Assembly: GCF_022601895.1 (NCBI RefSeq)
Contig: NZ_JAKVIO010000024.1
Coordinates: 1 to 64,000, forward strand
Direction: 5' to 3'
From: Sphingomonas sp. LaA6.9
Lineage (GTDB): Bacteria; Pseudomonadota; Alphaproteobacteria; Sphingomonadales; Sphingomonadaceae
DNA length: 64,000 nt
In this document: positions 44,173 to 54,165 of the stretch, piece after piece
How positions within the stretch are numbered: position 1 is the first letter of the stretch
Layout: the number at the start of each line of letters is the position of its first letter
Program-made: the position numbers and the translations under genes
The notes under the pieces: generated by a model
Databases searched by the model: none
What the model was told of the DNA's origin: nothing
The model's input: the letters and a program-made list of their open reading frames with translations, nothing else

Positions 44173-44276
44173 GATTGTGCAGTGCAGTATCAGAATGCGT
44201 GTCGGAGATAAATCGTTCGATTGCCGCGCTTCGCGATTTGCGCCATCACTTGCGTGCAATTGGCGGGAGCGACGCG

Positions 44277-45143
44277 ATGCGGCTCGACGACGAAGAAGAA
44301 AGCAAAAATATCGAAATCCAGGGCCGCTCCGGCGGCTTCGGGATGCCCGGCGGGGGACTGCGCCTGGGCGGCGGCAAGATCGGCTGCGGGACTATCGTCA
44401 TTCTGCTCATCGCGGTGTTCGTTTTCAAGATCGATCCGACGCAGTTGATCGAGGGCACGGGCGGGCTTGCGCCGACCGAACAGAATGCACCGGTCGCGCC
44501 CGGCACGGCCGGCAATCTCACGCCGATCCAGAGCGTCTCCGCCAAGGTGCTAGGCTCCACCGAAAAACGCTGGACCGAAATTTTCGCGAAGCACGGCCAG
44601 CGCTATCCCGCGCCGACCATGGTCTTTTACGACCAGAGCGGCATGTCGGGCTGCGGCGCGGCGCAATCGGCGATGGGGCCATTCTACTGCCCCGCCGACC
44701 GCAAGATCTATATCGACACGACGTTCTTCCAGGAGCTCGAGCAGAGGTTCGACGCGCCGGGCGATTTCCCGCTGGCCTATGTGATCGCGCATGAGGTCGG
44801 GCACCATATTCAGACGATCGACGGCACCGCCGATCGGGTCCGCCAGGCGCAAGGGCGCGCCGGCCGCGCCGAGGGCAATGCGCTCCAGGTGGCGATGGAA
44901 CTCCAGGCAGATTGCTATGCGGGCGTCTGGGCCGCGAACGACGTCAACCTGCTCGAACCCGGCGATATCGAGGAAGGTCTGCGCGCCGCACAGGCGATCG
45001 GCGACGACACGCTGCAAAAGGCCGCAGGCCAGCGCCCCGTCCCCGAGAGCTTCACCCATGGCAGCGCAGAGCAGCGCATGGCATGGCTCAAGCGCGGGCT
45101 CGACAGCGGCGACCCCGCGCGGTGCGACACGTTCGCGGGGTAA
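44277..45143 (+). CDS. Neutral zinc metallopeptidase (YpfJ family)
   Basis: The 288-residue protein has a glycine-rich N-terminus, one membrane segment (about 37-51) and a zinc site HEVGHH (172-177, His172, Glu173, His176). The segment FYCPADRKIYIDTTFF and the distal ELQADCYAGVWA glutamate complete the family signature. The catalytic domain should face the periplasm. Targets are unknown. Confidence 0.92.
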   Translation: MRLDDEEESKNIEIQGRSGGFGMPGGGLRLGGGKIGCGTIVILLIAVFVFKIDPTQLIEGTGGLAPTEQNAPVAPGTAGNLTPIQSVSAKVLGSTEKRWTEIFAKHGQRYPAPTMVFYDQSGMSGCGAAQSAMGPFYCPADRKIYIDTTFFQELEQRFDAPGDFPLAYVIAHEVGHHIQTIDGTADRVRQAQGRAGRAEGNALQVAMELQADCYAGVWAANDVNLLEPGDIEEGLRAAQAIGDDTLQKAAGQRPVPESFTHGSAEQRMAWLKRGLDSGDPARCDTFAG

Positions 45144-45171
45144 CGCCGGTTGGCGTCACCCCGACGAGAGA

Positions 45172-46161
45172 TCAGATTCTTACAAGCATCTTGCCGGTAT
45201 TGGCGCCCGAGAACAGGCCGAAGAACGCATCGGGCATCGCCTCCAGCCCCTCATGCACCGTCTCGCGCGACTGCATCTTTCCGCCCGCGACCCAGCCGCC
45301 CATCTCCTGCTGGAACTCGCCCATGTGCTGGATGTAATCGGTGAAGATGAAGCCCTGCATGCGGATGCGCGCGGGGATGGTGCGGATGATATATTTCATC
45401 TCCTGCGGCTTGCCGTCGTTATAGACGTCGATCATTCCGCAGATCGCGAAGCGTGCCCATTCGCGCGCCAATGCGAAGGCCGCATCGAGATGCTCGCCGC
45501 CGACATTGTCGAAATACACGTCGATGCCATCGGGGGCCGCCTTGGCGAGCTGGGGCAGGACGGGGCCCGCCTTGTAGTCGATGCACGCGTCCGCCCCCAG
45601 TTCCTTTACCCAGGCGCATTTGTCCGCGCCGCCCGCCGAGCCGATCACCGTCATGCCCTTGTTCCTGGCGATCTGGACGACCGCCGACCCGACCGCGCCC
45701 GCCGCCGCCGAGACGAAGACGACATCACCCGCCTTGGCCTCGGCGACCTTGAGCAGTCCGAAATAGGCGGTGGCGCCCGTGAGCCCGAGATTGCCGAGCC
45801 AGGTCTCCAGCGGCACCCCGAGATCGGGGAGCTTTTGCGGCATCGATTCGGCGCCGATAACCGCCTCGTCGCGCCAGCCCGCCATGTGCATCACCTTGTC
45901 GCCAACGGCGAAACCCGGATTGTTGCTCTCGATCACTTCGCCGACCGCGCCACCCTGCATGGGCTGGTCGAGCTGGAAGGGGGGAACATAGCTTTTCACG
46001 TCGTTCATGCGACCGCGCATGTACGGATCGACAGAGAGCCAGAGATTGCGCACGCGGATCTGCCCGTCGCCGAGTGGCGTGGCGGGGAGATCCTTCAGCT
46101 CGAAATTGTCGGGCGTGGGCATTCCGGTAGGGCGCGATTTCAGATGCCAGGCGCGGGCCAT
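45172..46161 (-). CDS. NADP-dependent oxidoreductase (MDR, CurA/LTB4-dehydrogenase type)
   Basis: This zinc-independent MDR reductase of 329 residues reduces activated double bonds with NADPH. It has the substrate-loop motif YMRGRM near residue 55 and the cofactor-binding AAAGAVGSAVVQIA segment, and YFDNVGGE later. The ATG at 46161 (MARAWHL) fits the family; the annotated frame begins 7 codons earlier. The physiological substrate is unknown. Confidence 0.92.
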   Translation of the reverse strand: MARAWHLKSRPTGMPTPDNFELKDLPATPLGDGQIRVRNLWLSVDPYMRGRMNDVKSYVPPFQLDQPMQGGAVGEVIESNNPGFAVGDKVMHMAGWRDEAVIGAESMPQKLPDLGVPLETWLGNLGLTGATAYFGLLKVAEAKAGDVVFVSAAAGAVGSAVVQIARNKGMTVIGSAGGADKCAWVKELGADACIDYKAGPVLPQLAKAAPDGIDVYFDNVGGEHLDAAFALAREWARFAICGMIDVYNDGKPQEMKYIIRTIPARIRMQGFIFTDYIQHMGEFQQEMGGWVAGGKMQSRETVHEGLEAMPDAFFGLFSGANTGKMLVRI

Positions 46162-46330
46162 GTCTCTCTCCATGATCTGCATGGGCCGCGGAATCGCGAC
46201 TCCATCATAATCGGTTTTAACCAGAAACTGATCGAGCGGCCAAGCCGTGCAAAAGAGTCGCGTGAAACCGTTGCATCACGCCGGGAGTATCGCTATTGGG
46301 AGCGTCCCGCGCGCAGGCGCGGGCCGGGGC

Positions 46331-46406
46331 GGGGCTGTAGCTCAGATGGGAGAGCGCTGCAATCGCACTGCAGAGGTCAGGGGTTCGATTCCCCTCAGCT
46401 CCACCA
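46331..46406 (+). tRNA. tRNA-Ala (CGC)
   Basis: The 76-base gene has acceptor GGGGCTG with CAGCTCC (one G-T pair), an encoded CCA end, an anticodon stem CTGCA/TGCAG and loop ATCGCAC, giving anticodon CGC for GCG codons. The T-arm has GGTTCGATTCC. Confidence 0.95.
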
Positions 46407-46628
46407 GCCCCTGAATGCGCTTTTCCGGCATCTTGAAGACGTTGCTCCGCCTTGGCGGCGGTGATGCCGGCTCCTGGTCGGGCAATGCATGCCGACACCG
46501 CGGGGACTTTCGCTCCCACCGGCAATCTTGCCACTTTGAAGATTTCGACGCGCGGTGGACGCGCATCCCCTGTTCGCGCGGATCGGCGGGCGCTAAAGAC
46601 GTGCTTTCGAACAAGAGAGTCGTCCGCA

Positions 46629-47579
46629 ATGCTTGATAGTCCTGTGTCCGCAGTCCCGCCGCTTTCGCTGCTGAAGGACGAGCAGGATCCCGACGGTTTC
46701 GCGCGCGAGTTCGGTGCCTCTTTCGAACGCTTTGGTTTTGCGGTCATCGCCGATCACGGGATCGACCAGGCGCTGATCGACCGCGCCTGGGCGCTGACCG
46801 GGGCGTTCTTCGATCAGTCGCTCGACTACAAGAAACAGTTTCACGTCCCCGGTCAGGGCGGCGCGCGCGGCTACACGCCGTTCGGGCTCGAGATCGCCAA
46901 GGATGCCAGCGAACATGATCTCAAGGAGTTCTGGCATGTCGGGCGCGACCTGCCGGCGGGGCATCCATATCGCGCGACGATGCCCGACAATCTGTGGCCC
47001 GATCGGCCCGAGGGGTTCCGCGAGACCTTCACCGCGCTCTTTGCGGAATTCGATCGCGTGGGCGCGCGGCTGCTCTCCGCGATTGCGCGACATCTGGGGC
47101 TTGCCGCCGACTGGTTCGTCGATCCGGTCGAGAACGGAAACAGCGTGCTGCGCCTGCTCCACTATCCGCCGATCTCGGCCCATGCGCCCGGCGTGCGCGC
47201 GGGCGCGCATGAGGACATCAACCTGATCACGCTGCTGCTTGGCGCCGAAGAAGCGGGGCTTGAACTGCTCGACCGCGACGGGCGCTGGCTGCCCATCGCG
47301 CCCCCCCAGGGCGCGATGGTCGTCAATGTCGGCGACATGCTCCAGCGGCTGACCAACCATGTGCTACCCTCGACCACGCACCGCGTGGTCAACCCGCCCG
47401 TCGAACGCCGCGGCGTGCCGCGCTATTCGATGCCCTTCTTCCTGCACCTGCGGCCCGACTTCGAGATCCGCACGCTTCCCGGGTGCGTCAGCGCGGATCG
47501 CCCCGATCGCTACCCGCAATCGATCACGGCCGATGAATATCTCTTCCAGCGGCTGCGCGAGATCGGCCTGTTGAAGTAG
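46629..47579 (+). CDS. Isopenicillin N synthase-like 2OG-Fe(II) oxygenase
   Basis: The 316-residue enzyme has the DIOX_N region (residues 10-110) and the 2OG-Fe(II) core. The iron ligands are His194 and Asp196 (AHEDI) and His251 (STTHRV); Arg265/Ser267 (RYS) bind 2-oxoglutarate. Members oxidise diverse small molecules and the substrate is not known. The ATG at 46629 gives the family N-terminus. The longer open frame upstream has no similarity. Confidence 0.92.
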   Translation: MLDSPVSAVPPLSLLKDEQDPDGFAREFGASFERFGFAVIADHGIDQALIDRAWALTGAFFDQSLDYKKQFHVPGQGGARGYTPFGLEIAKDASEHDLKEFWHVGRDLPAGHPYRATMPDNLWPDRPEGFRETFTALFAEFDRVGARLLSAIARHLGLAADWFVDPVENGNSVLRLLHYPPISAHAPGVRAGAHEDINLITLLLGAEEAGLELLDRDGRWLPIAPPQGAMVVNVGDMLQRLTNHVLPSTTHRVVNPPVERRGVPRYSMPFFLHLRPDFEIRTLPGCVSADRPDRYPQSITADEYLFQRLREIGLLK

Positions 47580-47737
47580 ACGGGCGCGCGGCGCCGACGG
47601 GCACAAGCCGCACGGCGCGGCGAATGTTCATTTCCGGTCAGCGGTGTTTGTCGACAGAATTCCCGCGCCCGTCGAATGACGCGGGCGCAATGACCGACCA
47701 GCGCCGATGAGCGACCCCGGTATCGGGGAGGTCGAGT

Positions 47738-49840
47738 TTGGGCAGAGCGTATAGTCGTCAAGTCGGGCGCCGCGTGATGACAGCGTGCCTGTGCAGCGCA
47801 ACGCTGTTCATGCCGGCTGCATTGTCGGCGCAGGAGGCGGCTGCCGATGCCGCGCCCCCGTCTGCGGCGCCAGCCGATGGCAAGCAGGTCTATGCCGCTG
47901 CCGACTTTGCGCGCTTCGCGCCCAAATCGGCGCTCGATATGGTGCGGGAAATTCCAGGGTTTGCGATTCAGGCGGCCGATGATGATCGCCGCGGCTTCGG
48001 TCAGGCGTCGGGCAATATCCTGATCGACGGCAAGCGAATTTCGGGCAAGGCCAACGATGCCGAGGCGGCGCTGGGGCGGATCAACGCAAGCGACGTCGTA
48101 CAGATCGAGATCGTCGATGGCGCGACGCTCAACGTGCCCGGGCTTTCCGGGCAGGTGGCCAATGTCATTACCTCGGTGGACGGGCTCAGCGGCAATTTCC
48201 GCTGGAGCCCCGAGTTCCGCACGCGCCATACCGAGGCGCGTCTGCTCGACGGTGAAATCGCCGTCACGGGACGCAGCGGTCACCTCGACTATTCGCTCAG
48301 CCTCAGCAATGTTTCCGCGCGCCTCGGCAACAACGGACCCGAATTCGCGCTCGATGGCAGTGGTACGCTCGCGGACCTGCGCGACGAAACGCTGTACTGG
48401 TATCAGGACACGCCGCGCGCGGCTGCGACCTTCAAATATGAAACGCCCGGAGGGTCGATCGCCAATCTCAACCTCGCCTATGCGCGCTATTATTTTTCCG
48501 CGCACGAGGAGTCGCTGCGCAGCTTTCCGGGCGTGGTCGATCGCCAGCGCGACTTTTATGATCGCGAGCGCGAATGGAATTACGAGGTCGGGGGCGACTA
48601 TGACTTCACGCTCGGCGGCGGGCGTTTCAAGCTGATAGGGTTGCGGCGTTTCGAGCGCAGTCCGCAGCGGCAGAGCGCGGTTGTCGTCTATGCTGATGGC
48701 CGGCCCGATACGGGCACGCTTTATGAACGCGATACCGATGAAAGCGAATCGATCCTGCGTGGCGAGTATCGCTGGCAGGGCGGCAATGCCGACTGGCAGG
48801 TTTCGGCCGAGGGCGCGATCAACACGCTCGATACCACCGCCACGCTCTCCGAACTCGATGCGTCAGGCGTATTCCAGCCGGTGCCGCTGCCGGGCGCCAC
48901 GACGCAGATCGAGGAAGAGCGCGCCGAGGTGGCGCTGAGCTATGGCCGCAGCATTGCACCGGGGCTGACGTTGCAGGGTTCGATCGGCGGCGAATATTCG
49001 CAGCTTGTCCAGAGCGGGGCGGGCGGACTCTCGCGCACCTTCTACCGGCCCAAGGGCTTTATTGCGCTCGCGTGGAAGGCAAGCCCGAGGCTCGATGTCA
49101 GCGCGCGGCTGGAGCGCGTCGTCGGGCAGCTCAATTTCTACGACTTCGCGGCGTCGGTGAATGTCAGCGGGGGCAGCCAGAACAATGCCAATCCCGATCT
49201 TCGTCCACCACAGAGCTGGGATGCCGAGATTGAGCTGAACCGCAATCTGGGCGATTTCGGCTCGATCAAGGCGCGCGGCTATGTGCGGCTGATCAGCGAC
49301 GTGGTGGCGCAGGTGCCGATCGGCGATACCGGCGAGGCGCCGGGCAATCTCGACAGTGCGACGGTGCTCGGATTCGACTGGAACAGCACCATCAATTTCG
49401 ATCCGCTCGGCTGGAAGGGCGCGAAGCTCGATCTCGACCTGTCCTTCAGGCGCAGCCGGCTGCGCGATCCGCTGACCGGCGAGAAGCTGCCGATAAGCGA
49501 CGATATGGCGCATGAGCTCATCGCCAATTTCCGCCACGACGTGCCCGATACCGACTGGGCCTGGGGCGTCGAGTTCCGGCATTTTCGCCAGACCGCAGGC
49601 GTCCGCCTCGACCAAGTATCGCAATTCGACACGCCGCGCGGCGATCTGGGTGTCTTTGTCGAACATAAGGATGTGGCGGGGCTGACGGTACGCGCGGGGG
49701 TATCCAACATGCTCAATTCGATCGAGTATCTGTACCGCACCGTCCATGCCGGACGCCGCACAGATCCCGTCGCCTTTTACGAGGAGCGCGCGCGCGGCAT
49801 CGGGCCGATCTTCAGCTTCACGATCCGCGGGAGCGTCTGA
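47738..49840 (+). CDS. TonB-dependent receptor (short-plug, OMP_b-brl type)
   Basis: The 700-residue outer-membrane protein has a signal region (about 1-31, with ALSAQ), a plug domain (PKSALDMVREIPGF to GNILIDGKR and VEIVDGATLN-type segment) and a long beta barrel ending in FSFTIRGSV. No canonical TonB box is evident. Unlike the receptor at 4409 it lacks nearby catabolic genes. The substrate is unknown. Confidence 0.88.
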   Translation: MGRAYSRQVGRRVMTACLCSATLFMPAALSAQEAAADAAPPSAAPADGKQVYAAADFARFAPKSALDMVREIPGFAIQAADDDRRGFGQASGNILIDGKRISGKANDAEAALGRINASDVVQIEIVDGATLNVPGLSGQVANVITSVDGLSGNFRWSPEFRTRHTEARLLDGEIAVTGRSGHLDYSLSLSNVSARLGNNGPEFALDGSGTLADLRDETLYWYQDTPRAAATFKYETPGGSIANLNLAYARYYFSAHEESLRSFPGVVDRQRDFYDREREWNYEVGGDYDFTLGGGRFKLIGLRRFERSPQRQSAVVVYADGRPDTGTLYERDTDESESILRGEYRWQGGNADWQVSAEGAINTLDTTATLSELDASGVFQPVPLPGATTQIEEERAEVALSYGRSIAPGLTLQGSIGGEYSQLVQSGAGGLSRTFYRPKGFIALAWKASPRLDVSARLERVVGQLNFYDFAASVNVSGGSQNNANPDLRPPQSWDAEIELNRNLGDFGSIKARGYVRLISDVVAQVPIGDTGEAPGNLDSATVLGFDWNSTINFDPLGWKGAKLDLDLSFRRSRLRDPLTGEKLPISDDMAHELIANFRHDVPDTDWAWGVEFRHFRQTAGVRLDQVSQFDTPRGDLGVFVEHKDVAGLTVRAGVSNMLNSIEYLYRTVHAGRRTDPVAFYEERARGIGPIFSFTIRGSV

Positions 49841-49951
49841 AGATCGCCCGGTAGATCAAGGTTGCCGACACCTGCAAGTTCAACGAAAAAGGGGAGAACG
49901 CCTGAACGGGTGCCTTTCCGGGCCCGCCAACATTCAAGGATTGGACGGACA

Positions 49952-51160
49952 ATGAGCATGCGTGAAGCTGCGATCATCTCCACCGCACGCACGGCAGTCG
50001 GCAAGGCGTATCGTGGGGCTTTCAACGATACCGAGGCGCCGGTGCTGACGGCGCATGTCGTCAACGCCGCCATCGAACGTGCGGGGATCGATCCGATGCG
50101 CGTGGACGACGTCTATCTGGGCGTTGGCAACCAGTGGAACACGCAGAGCTACAATCTCGCGCGCCTGACCGTGCAGGGTTCGGTGCTTCCCGACACGGTC
50201 GGGGGCATCACCTTCGATCGCAAATGTTCGTCGGGGCTCAATGCGCTCGCGCTCGCGGCGCGCGGAATCATCGCCGACGAGATCGATATCGCCGTGACGG
50301 GCGGGGCCGAGAGCATCTCGCTGACCGTCAACAAGCACGCGCCGTCGTTCCGTAACCGATCCGAATTCGTGAAGGCGGCCGAGCCTCACGCCTATATGGC
50401 GATGATCGAGACCGCCGAGCTGGTGGCGGATCGCTATAATGTCAGTCGCGAGGCACAGGACGCGTTTGCCGTGACCAGCCAGCAGCGCGCGGGCGCCGCG
50501 CAGGCCGCGGGCAAATTTGCAGACGAGATCGTGCCGATCACGGTTCACAAGGCGCTGTTCGACAAGGAAGGCAACGAGGCGGGCAGGGAAGAGGTGACGC
50601 TGGCGCACGATGAAGGCGTGCGCGGCAACACGACGATCGAGGCGCTTGCCGGCCTGAAGCCGGTGTTCAGGGACGGGCTCGTCATCAAGGAGGGGCGCCA
50701 TATCACTGCGGGCAATGCCAGCCAGCTTTCGGACGGCGCTTCGGCGCAGGTCGTGATGGACCGCGCGACTGCAGAGAAGGAAGGCCTGCCGATCCTCGGC
50801 GTGTATCGCGGCTTTCAGGTCGCGGGGTGCAAGGCCGAGGAAATGGGTATCGGCCCCGTCTTCGCCATCCCCAAGCTGCTCGCGCGCGCCGGCCTCAGGA
50901 TCGACGATATCGGACTGTGGGAGATCAACGAGGCCTTTGCGAGCCAGGCGGTCTATTGCCGCGACAGGCTCGGCATCGACCCCGACAGGCTCAACGTCAA
51001 CGGCGGCGGCATTGCCATCGGCCATCCCTTCGGCATGACCGGCTCGCGGCTGGTCGGCCATGCGCTGATCGAGGGCAAGCGCCGCGGCGTCAGATATGTC
51101 GTGGTCTCGATGTGCGTGGCGGGCGGCATGGGTGCGGCGGGGCTGTTCGAGGTCGACTGA
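49952..51160 (+). CDS. Acetyl-CoA acyltransferase (thiolase)
   Basis: The 402-residue thiolase joins or cleaves acyl-CoAs. Its nucleophile is Cys92 ([11 protein letters not shown]), and the catalytic His and second Cys are in [11 protein letters not shown] and [12 protein letters not shown]. The ATG at 49952 is preferred over 49862. It may act in beta-oxidation or in polyhydroxybutyrate metabolism; no partner dehydrogenase is adjacent. Confidence 0.93.
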   Translation: MSMREAAIISTARTAVGKAYRGAFNDTEAPVLTAHVVNAAIERAGIDPMRVDDVYLGVGNQWNTQSYNLARLTVQGSVLPDTVGGITFDRKCSSGLNALALAARGIIADEIDIAVTGGAESISLTVNKHAPSFRNRSEFVKAAEPHAYMAMIETAELVADRYNVSREAQDAFAVTSQQRAGAAQAAGKFADEIVPITVHKALFDKEGNEAGREEVTLAHDEGVRGNTTIEALAGLKPVFRDGLVIKEGRHITAGNASQLSDGASAQVVMDRATAEKEGLPILGVYRGFQVAGCKAEEMGIGPVFAIPKLLARAGLRIDDIGLWEINEAFASQAVYCRDRLGIDPDRLNVNGGGIAIGHPFGMTGSRLVGHALIEGKRRGVRYVVVSMCVAGGMGAAGLFEVD

Positions 51161-51385
51161 CGCCGGCTGCATGGCGAGCATGATTATGCGCATCCAACTC
51201 AGGGTTTTGCCCGATGGTGGGCGCATCTCTGGTTCGATATGCTCAATCGAGTTTGACGCCAGGTGGGTCGCCTGCCTCATCAATGCCATGGGACAGGCCC
51301 TGTTTTCTGGAAAGGTTGCGTTAGTCGGTTTTTCTCGTCGCGGCGCAAAGGGCGGACCGTAAGCGACCCGATATAGGAGGCAGGC

Positions 51386-51637
51386 ATGGAGTGGGCCGTC
51401 ATCGCTTTGATTGGACTGTTGATAGGAGCGGGCGCCTATGCCGCGATGCCGGGAAAGGTGCGCGGAGGCATCCTTTTGACGATGCTCGTCGGTGCGGTCG
51501 CTGCGGTGGTGACGACCTGGATCGGAGCGCAAATCGGCATCGCCACGCAGGGCACGATGATCGCCTATTTCTTTGCGGCGATCGGGACGGGCCTGGTCCT
51601 CGCGGTTTGGCGGATGAGCATGGGCGGCGCGGCCTGA
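51386..51637 (+). CDS. Small membrane protein (GlsB/YeaQ/YmgE-like)
   Basis: This 83-residue protein has three hydrophobic helices and a glycine-rich pattern (IALIGLLIGAGAYAAMPG, GGILLTMLVGAVAAVV) reminiscent of the transglycosylase-associated GlsB/YeaQ family, often induced by stress. AGGAGGCAG is a good ribosome-binding site. The family match is approximate. Confidence 0.65.
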   Translation: MEWAVIALIGLLIGAGAYAAMPGKVRGGILLTMLVGAVAAVVTTWIGAQIGIATQGTMIAYFFAAIGTGLVLAVWRMSMGGAA

Positions 51638-51682
51638 TCCGACGCGGCGGATCACGTCGTCCATACGGGCCGGCATTCCGAG

Positions 51683-53425
51683 TCAGTGCGCCTGAGGCCC
51701 GGCTGGCTGGGTGACGCCTTGCTGTTCGAAGTAACGGAGCACCTTGGCGCGGAACCTGGGCGAATAGAAATACTGGCTCAATATCGCGTCGGGATCCTCC
51801 GACTTTACCTTGCGGACCGCAACGATCCTTTGCCAATGCTGCCGCGCGGCGGCGGGGTCGCCACGCGCGGCCGCCGCGATCACGCTTACCAGTTCATATT
51901 GTCCCGACATGCCCTCGCCCGGCGCACGGATCGTCTCGGCAATATGCAGCGCCTCGTCGGTACGCCCCTTCTCTATGAGCGCCAGAAGCTGAGCGACGGT
52001 GTAGAAGGGCGGCAATTCGTTATCGAGCGCGCGCGCGCGCTCGAGCAGCGTTTCCGCTTCAGGGTCGTCGCACTGGAACAGCAGGAAACCGAGCAGGCCA
52101 AGATTGTCAGGGTCGTATTGATTGAGTGCGATTGCGCGATTGGCGATATCCTTCCCGCGGCCGCATTGACCCGCAATGAAGGCCGCGCGCGCATCTGCGA
52201 CCTGCGCGTCCGCATTATAGGGATCCGCCGCCACCGCGCGCCGGGCAAGGTCCGCACCGCGCCGATGCGCCTCCGGCGTGCCGCCGCCGATTGCAAAGTC
52301 AAATTCCAGGAACGACGCCGCGGCGAGCGCTGACGCATTCAGCGGCTCGCGTTGGAGCGCTTCCGAAACGCAGCTGCGGATGCGCTCCTGCAGCGCGGGG
52401 TCGCGATCGCGGAAATAGCGATCATAGTCGAGCAGACACGCATAGGTTGATCGCTCGCCGCTGGGGCGTTTGGCGCGCTGGTCGGTCGCGATCACGCCGA
52501 ATGGACGGATCAGCGTGGAGACGACGGGGCTCATCAAATCGCCAAGCCCGCTATCGTCGTCGGGAAGCTGCACCGTTTCCGACCAGAGCTGCGCGCCCTG
52601 ATCGAGATCCCAGAGCGTGAGGAACAAGCGTCGGCCGTTATACCCCGGCCCGGCATTGACCTGGCCGGTCAGACGATAGGTGGGCGGCAGCGACGACTTG
52701 CCGACACCGTTCGTTTCCGGCGTCGTTACGCGCACGATCCATGATCGGTGCAAGGCCACGCTGAGCAATGCCTCGACACGCCGTGCGAGCGCTGCGGCAT
52801 CAGGGCTGCCGACCGAGGATATTCGCCGGATTTCGAGAACTGGGGCGGGCCGCGTGCTTTTGGGTGCGTCCGTGCCCAGCCACCACGTCAGCGCGATGGC
52901 GAACGCCAGCAACGCCAGTATCACGATGCCCCACAGCATCCGCACCCGTGTCAGGCCGGAGCGCCACGAGACAGCGGCGGCCGATGCGTCCGCCGGCGCC
53001 GCGATTGCAGTCAGAGACGCGGCGCCGTCCGTCGCGTGCGATGGCGACTTCGCAGCGTTATCGCCATCCGCCTGCGTGAAGTGTACGCGATAGCCGCCCG
53101 TCCTGATGTGAAGCCTCACGCCATCGCGCGATTGCGCCTGCGCATAATAGCTGTCCAGCATCTTGCGCAGGCGCCCGACCTGAACACGCGGATAGCTGTC
53201 GGACTGGGAATCGAAATCGGGATCGCGACCCAGACCGTCAACCGCGACCGCATAGGCCTTCAGCTCGTCGCCTCCGCCCGCTAATGTCGTGCGCACAAGA
53301 AAGGCAAGCAGCCGGCGCATGACGGGGGACCGTTCGAACTCGGCGGACTGGAAGATCGCCTCAAGCTCCGCAAGCACGCGCCCATGGCCAATGCCCTCGC
53401 TTGATGCTTTGACATCAAGCGTCAT
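51683..53425 (-). CDS. Membrane-anchored regulator-like protein with TPR region
   Basis: The 580-residue protein has an N-terminal DNA-binding-like domain (about 15-115; SPVMRRLLAFLV, LKAYAVAVDGLGRDPDFD, VRLHIRTGGYRVHF), one transmembrane helix (about 165-187), and a helical C-terminal TPR region. This layout is common in alphaproteobacteria, and the proteins are sometimes called adenylate cyclase-like, but no cyclase domain is present. A role as a one-component membrane regulator is inferred. Upstream DNA has clustered TGTAACG motifs. Confidence 0.75.
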   Translation of the reverse strand: MTLDVKASSEGIGHGRVLAELEAIFQSAEFERSPVMRRLLAFLVRTTLAGGGDELKAYAVAVDGLGRDPDFDSQSDSYPRVQVGRLRKMLDSYYAQAQSRDGVRLHIRTGGYRVHFTQADGDNAAKSPSHATDGAASLTAIAAPADASAAAVSWRSGLTRVRMLWGIVILALLAFAIALTWWLGTDAPKSTRPAPVLEIRRISSVGSPDAAALARRVEALLSVALHRSWIVRVTTPETNGVGKSSLPPTYRLTGQVNAGPGYNGRRLFLTLWDLDQGAQLWSETVQLPDDDSGLGDLMSPVVSTLIRPFGVIATDQRAKRPSGERSTYACLLDYDRYFRDRDPALQERIRSCVSEALQREPLNASALAAASFLEFDFAIGGGTPEAHRRGADLARRAVAADPYNADAQVADARAAFIAGQCGRGKDIANRAIALNQYDPDNLGLLGFLLFQCDDPEAETLLERARALDNELPPFYTVAQLLALIEKGRTDEALHIAETIRAPGEGMSGQYELVSVIAAAARGDPAAARQHWQRIVAVRKVKSEDPDAILSQYFYSPRFRAKVLRYFEQQGVTQPAGPQAH

Positions 53426-54165
53426 GGCTGTTCCCCAAGGCCCGCTGCAGCCACAAAACTCCGATCATTCCTTCATGTAACGGTTACCTGACTTCCCCAA
53501 TGCCACGTTACATGGGGATCCTTATCACGCGTTACAGGACGTGCCGAACGGAATCGCAACCATATTAAACAATGTCCCGCGCCTCCGACATCGTTGTCGG
53601 AAACCGTCCCGCACCTCCATCGTTCGATATATGACATATTATACTGGAATGGCGCTGATTTTTGGCGAAATGTCGGGGGTGGCAATGATCATCGCAAGAC
53701 CGCCGCGCAGTGCGTCTGCTGGCATGTAACGCGTGGTGGCGAAGGTGCTCGTTGCCCCAATCGGCCGCCCCCTGCACGCGCTTTTGCGCCCGCGTAACGC
53801 TTTGAGACGGTCTGAAACTCCCGGCACATGGCGCCATGTGAAAAAACCGTGGTCGGTCGAAGGGCGTATTTTCTTCGGTCCGGTATCGAACTCCCGCGCG
53901 TCAGCGGTCGCAGACGTTTCTGGTCACGTCTGCATCCCAGCGGGTGGGTCGCGATGCTGATGCGCGTGGTTTCGCGAACTGCAATGCCAAGCCCGATCCC
54001 CACAGGGCGATGTGCAGTGAGTGGCCGCGATCGTACCTGAGCCGGCGGTGGCAATCCCCACATTTTTCCGCTGCCGGTTCAGGAGATCGCCTTCTTTTTC
54101 CTGCATGCCATGATGGCTGGTTGTAGCGCGTTGGCGTTTCGCGCCCGGGCCACTAGATTGGCACC
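53426..54165. other. 740-bp gene-free divergent region
   Basis: No reading frame here resembles a protein. The part near 53476-53731 has repeated TGTAACG motifs, and a small hairpin (CCGACA-TCGT-TGTCGG) lies at 53585-53600. The rest, to the ABC transporter gene, shows nothing I can identify; an unrecognised small RNA cannot be excluded. Confidence 0.5.
53476..53731. promoter_or_regulatory. Cluster of TGTAACG motifs upstream of the TPR regulator
   Basis: TGTAACG occurs at 53476-53482 and 53725-53731 on the plus strand, and as CGTTACA at 53506-53512 and 53530-53536. The first copy forms GTAAC-G-GTTAC (53477-53487), a perfect palindrome; a fifth, near-match (CGTAACG) is at 53793. The clustering suggests binding sites for one regulator, plausibly the protein encoded by the adjacent gene. 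Confidence 0.5.

Noticed and set aside
53594-54063. Short open frames in the 740-bp divergent region
   Set aside because: None has a ribosome-binding site with a sensible composition, and none resembles a protein family.
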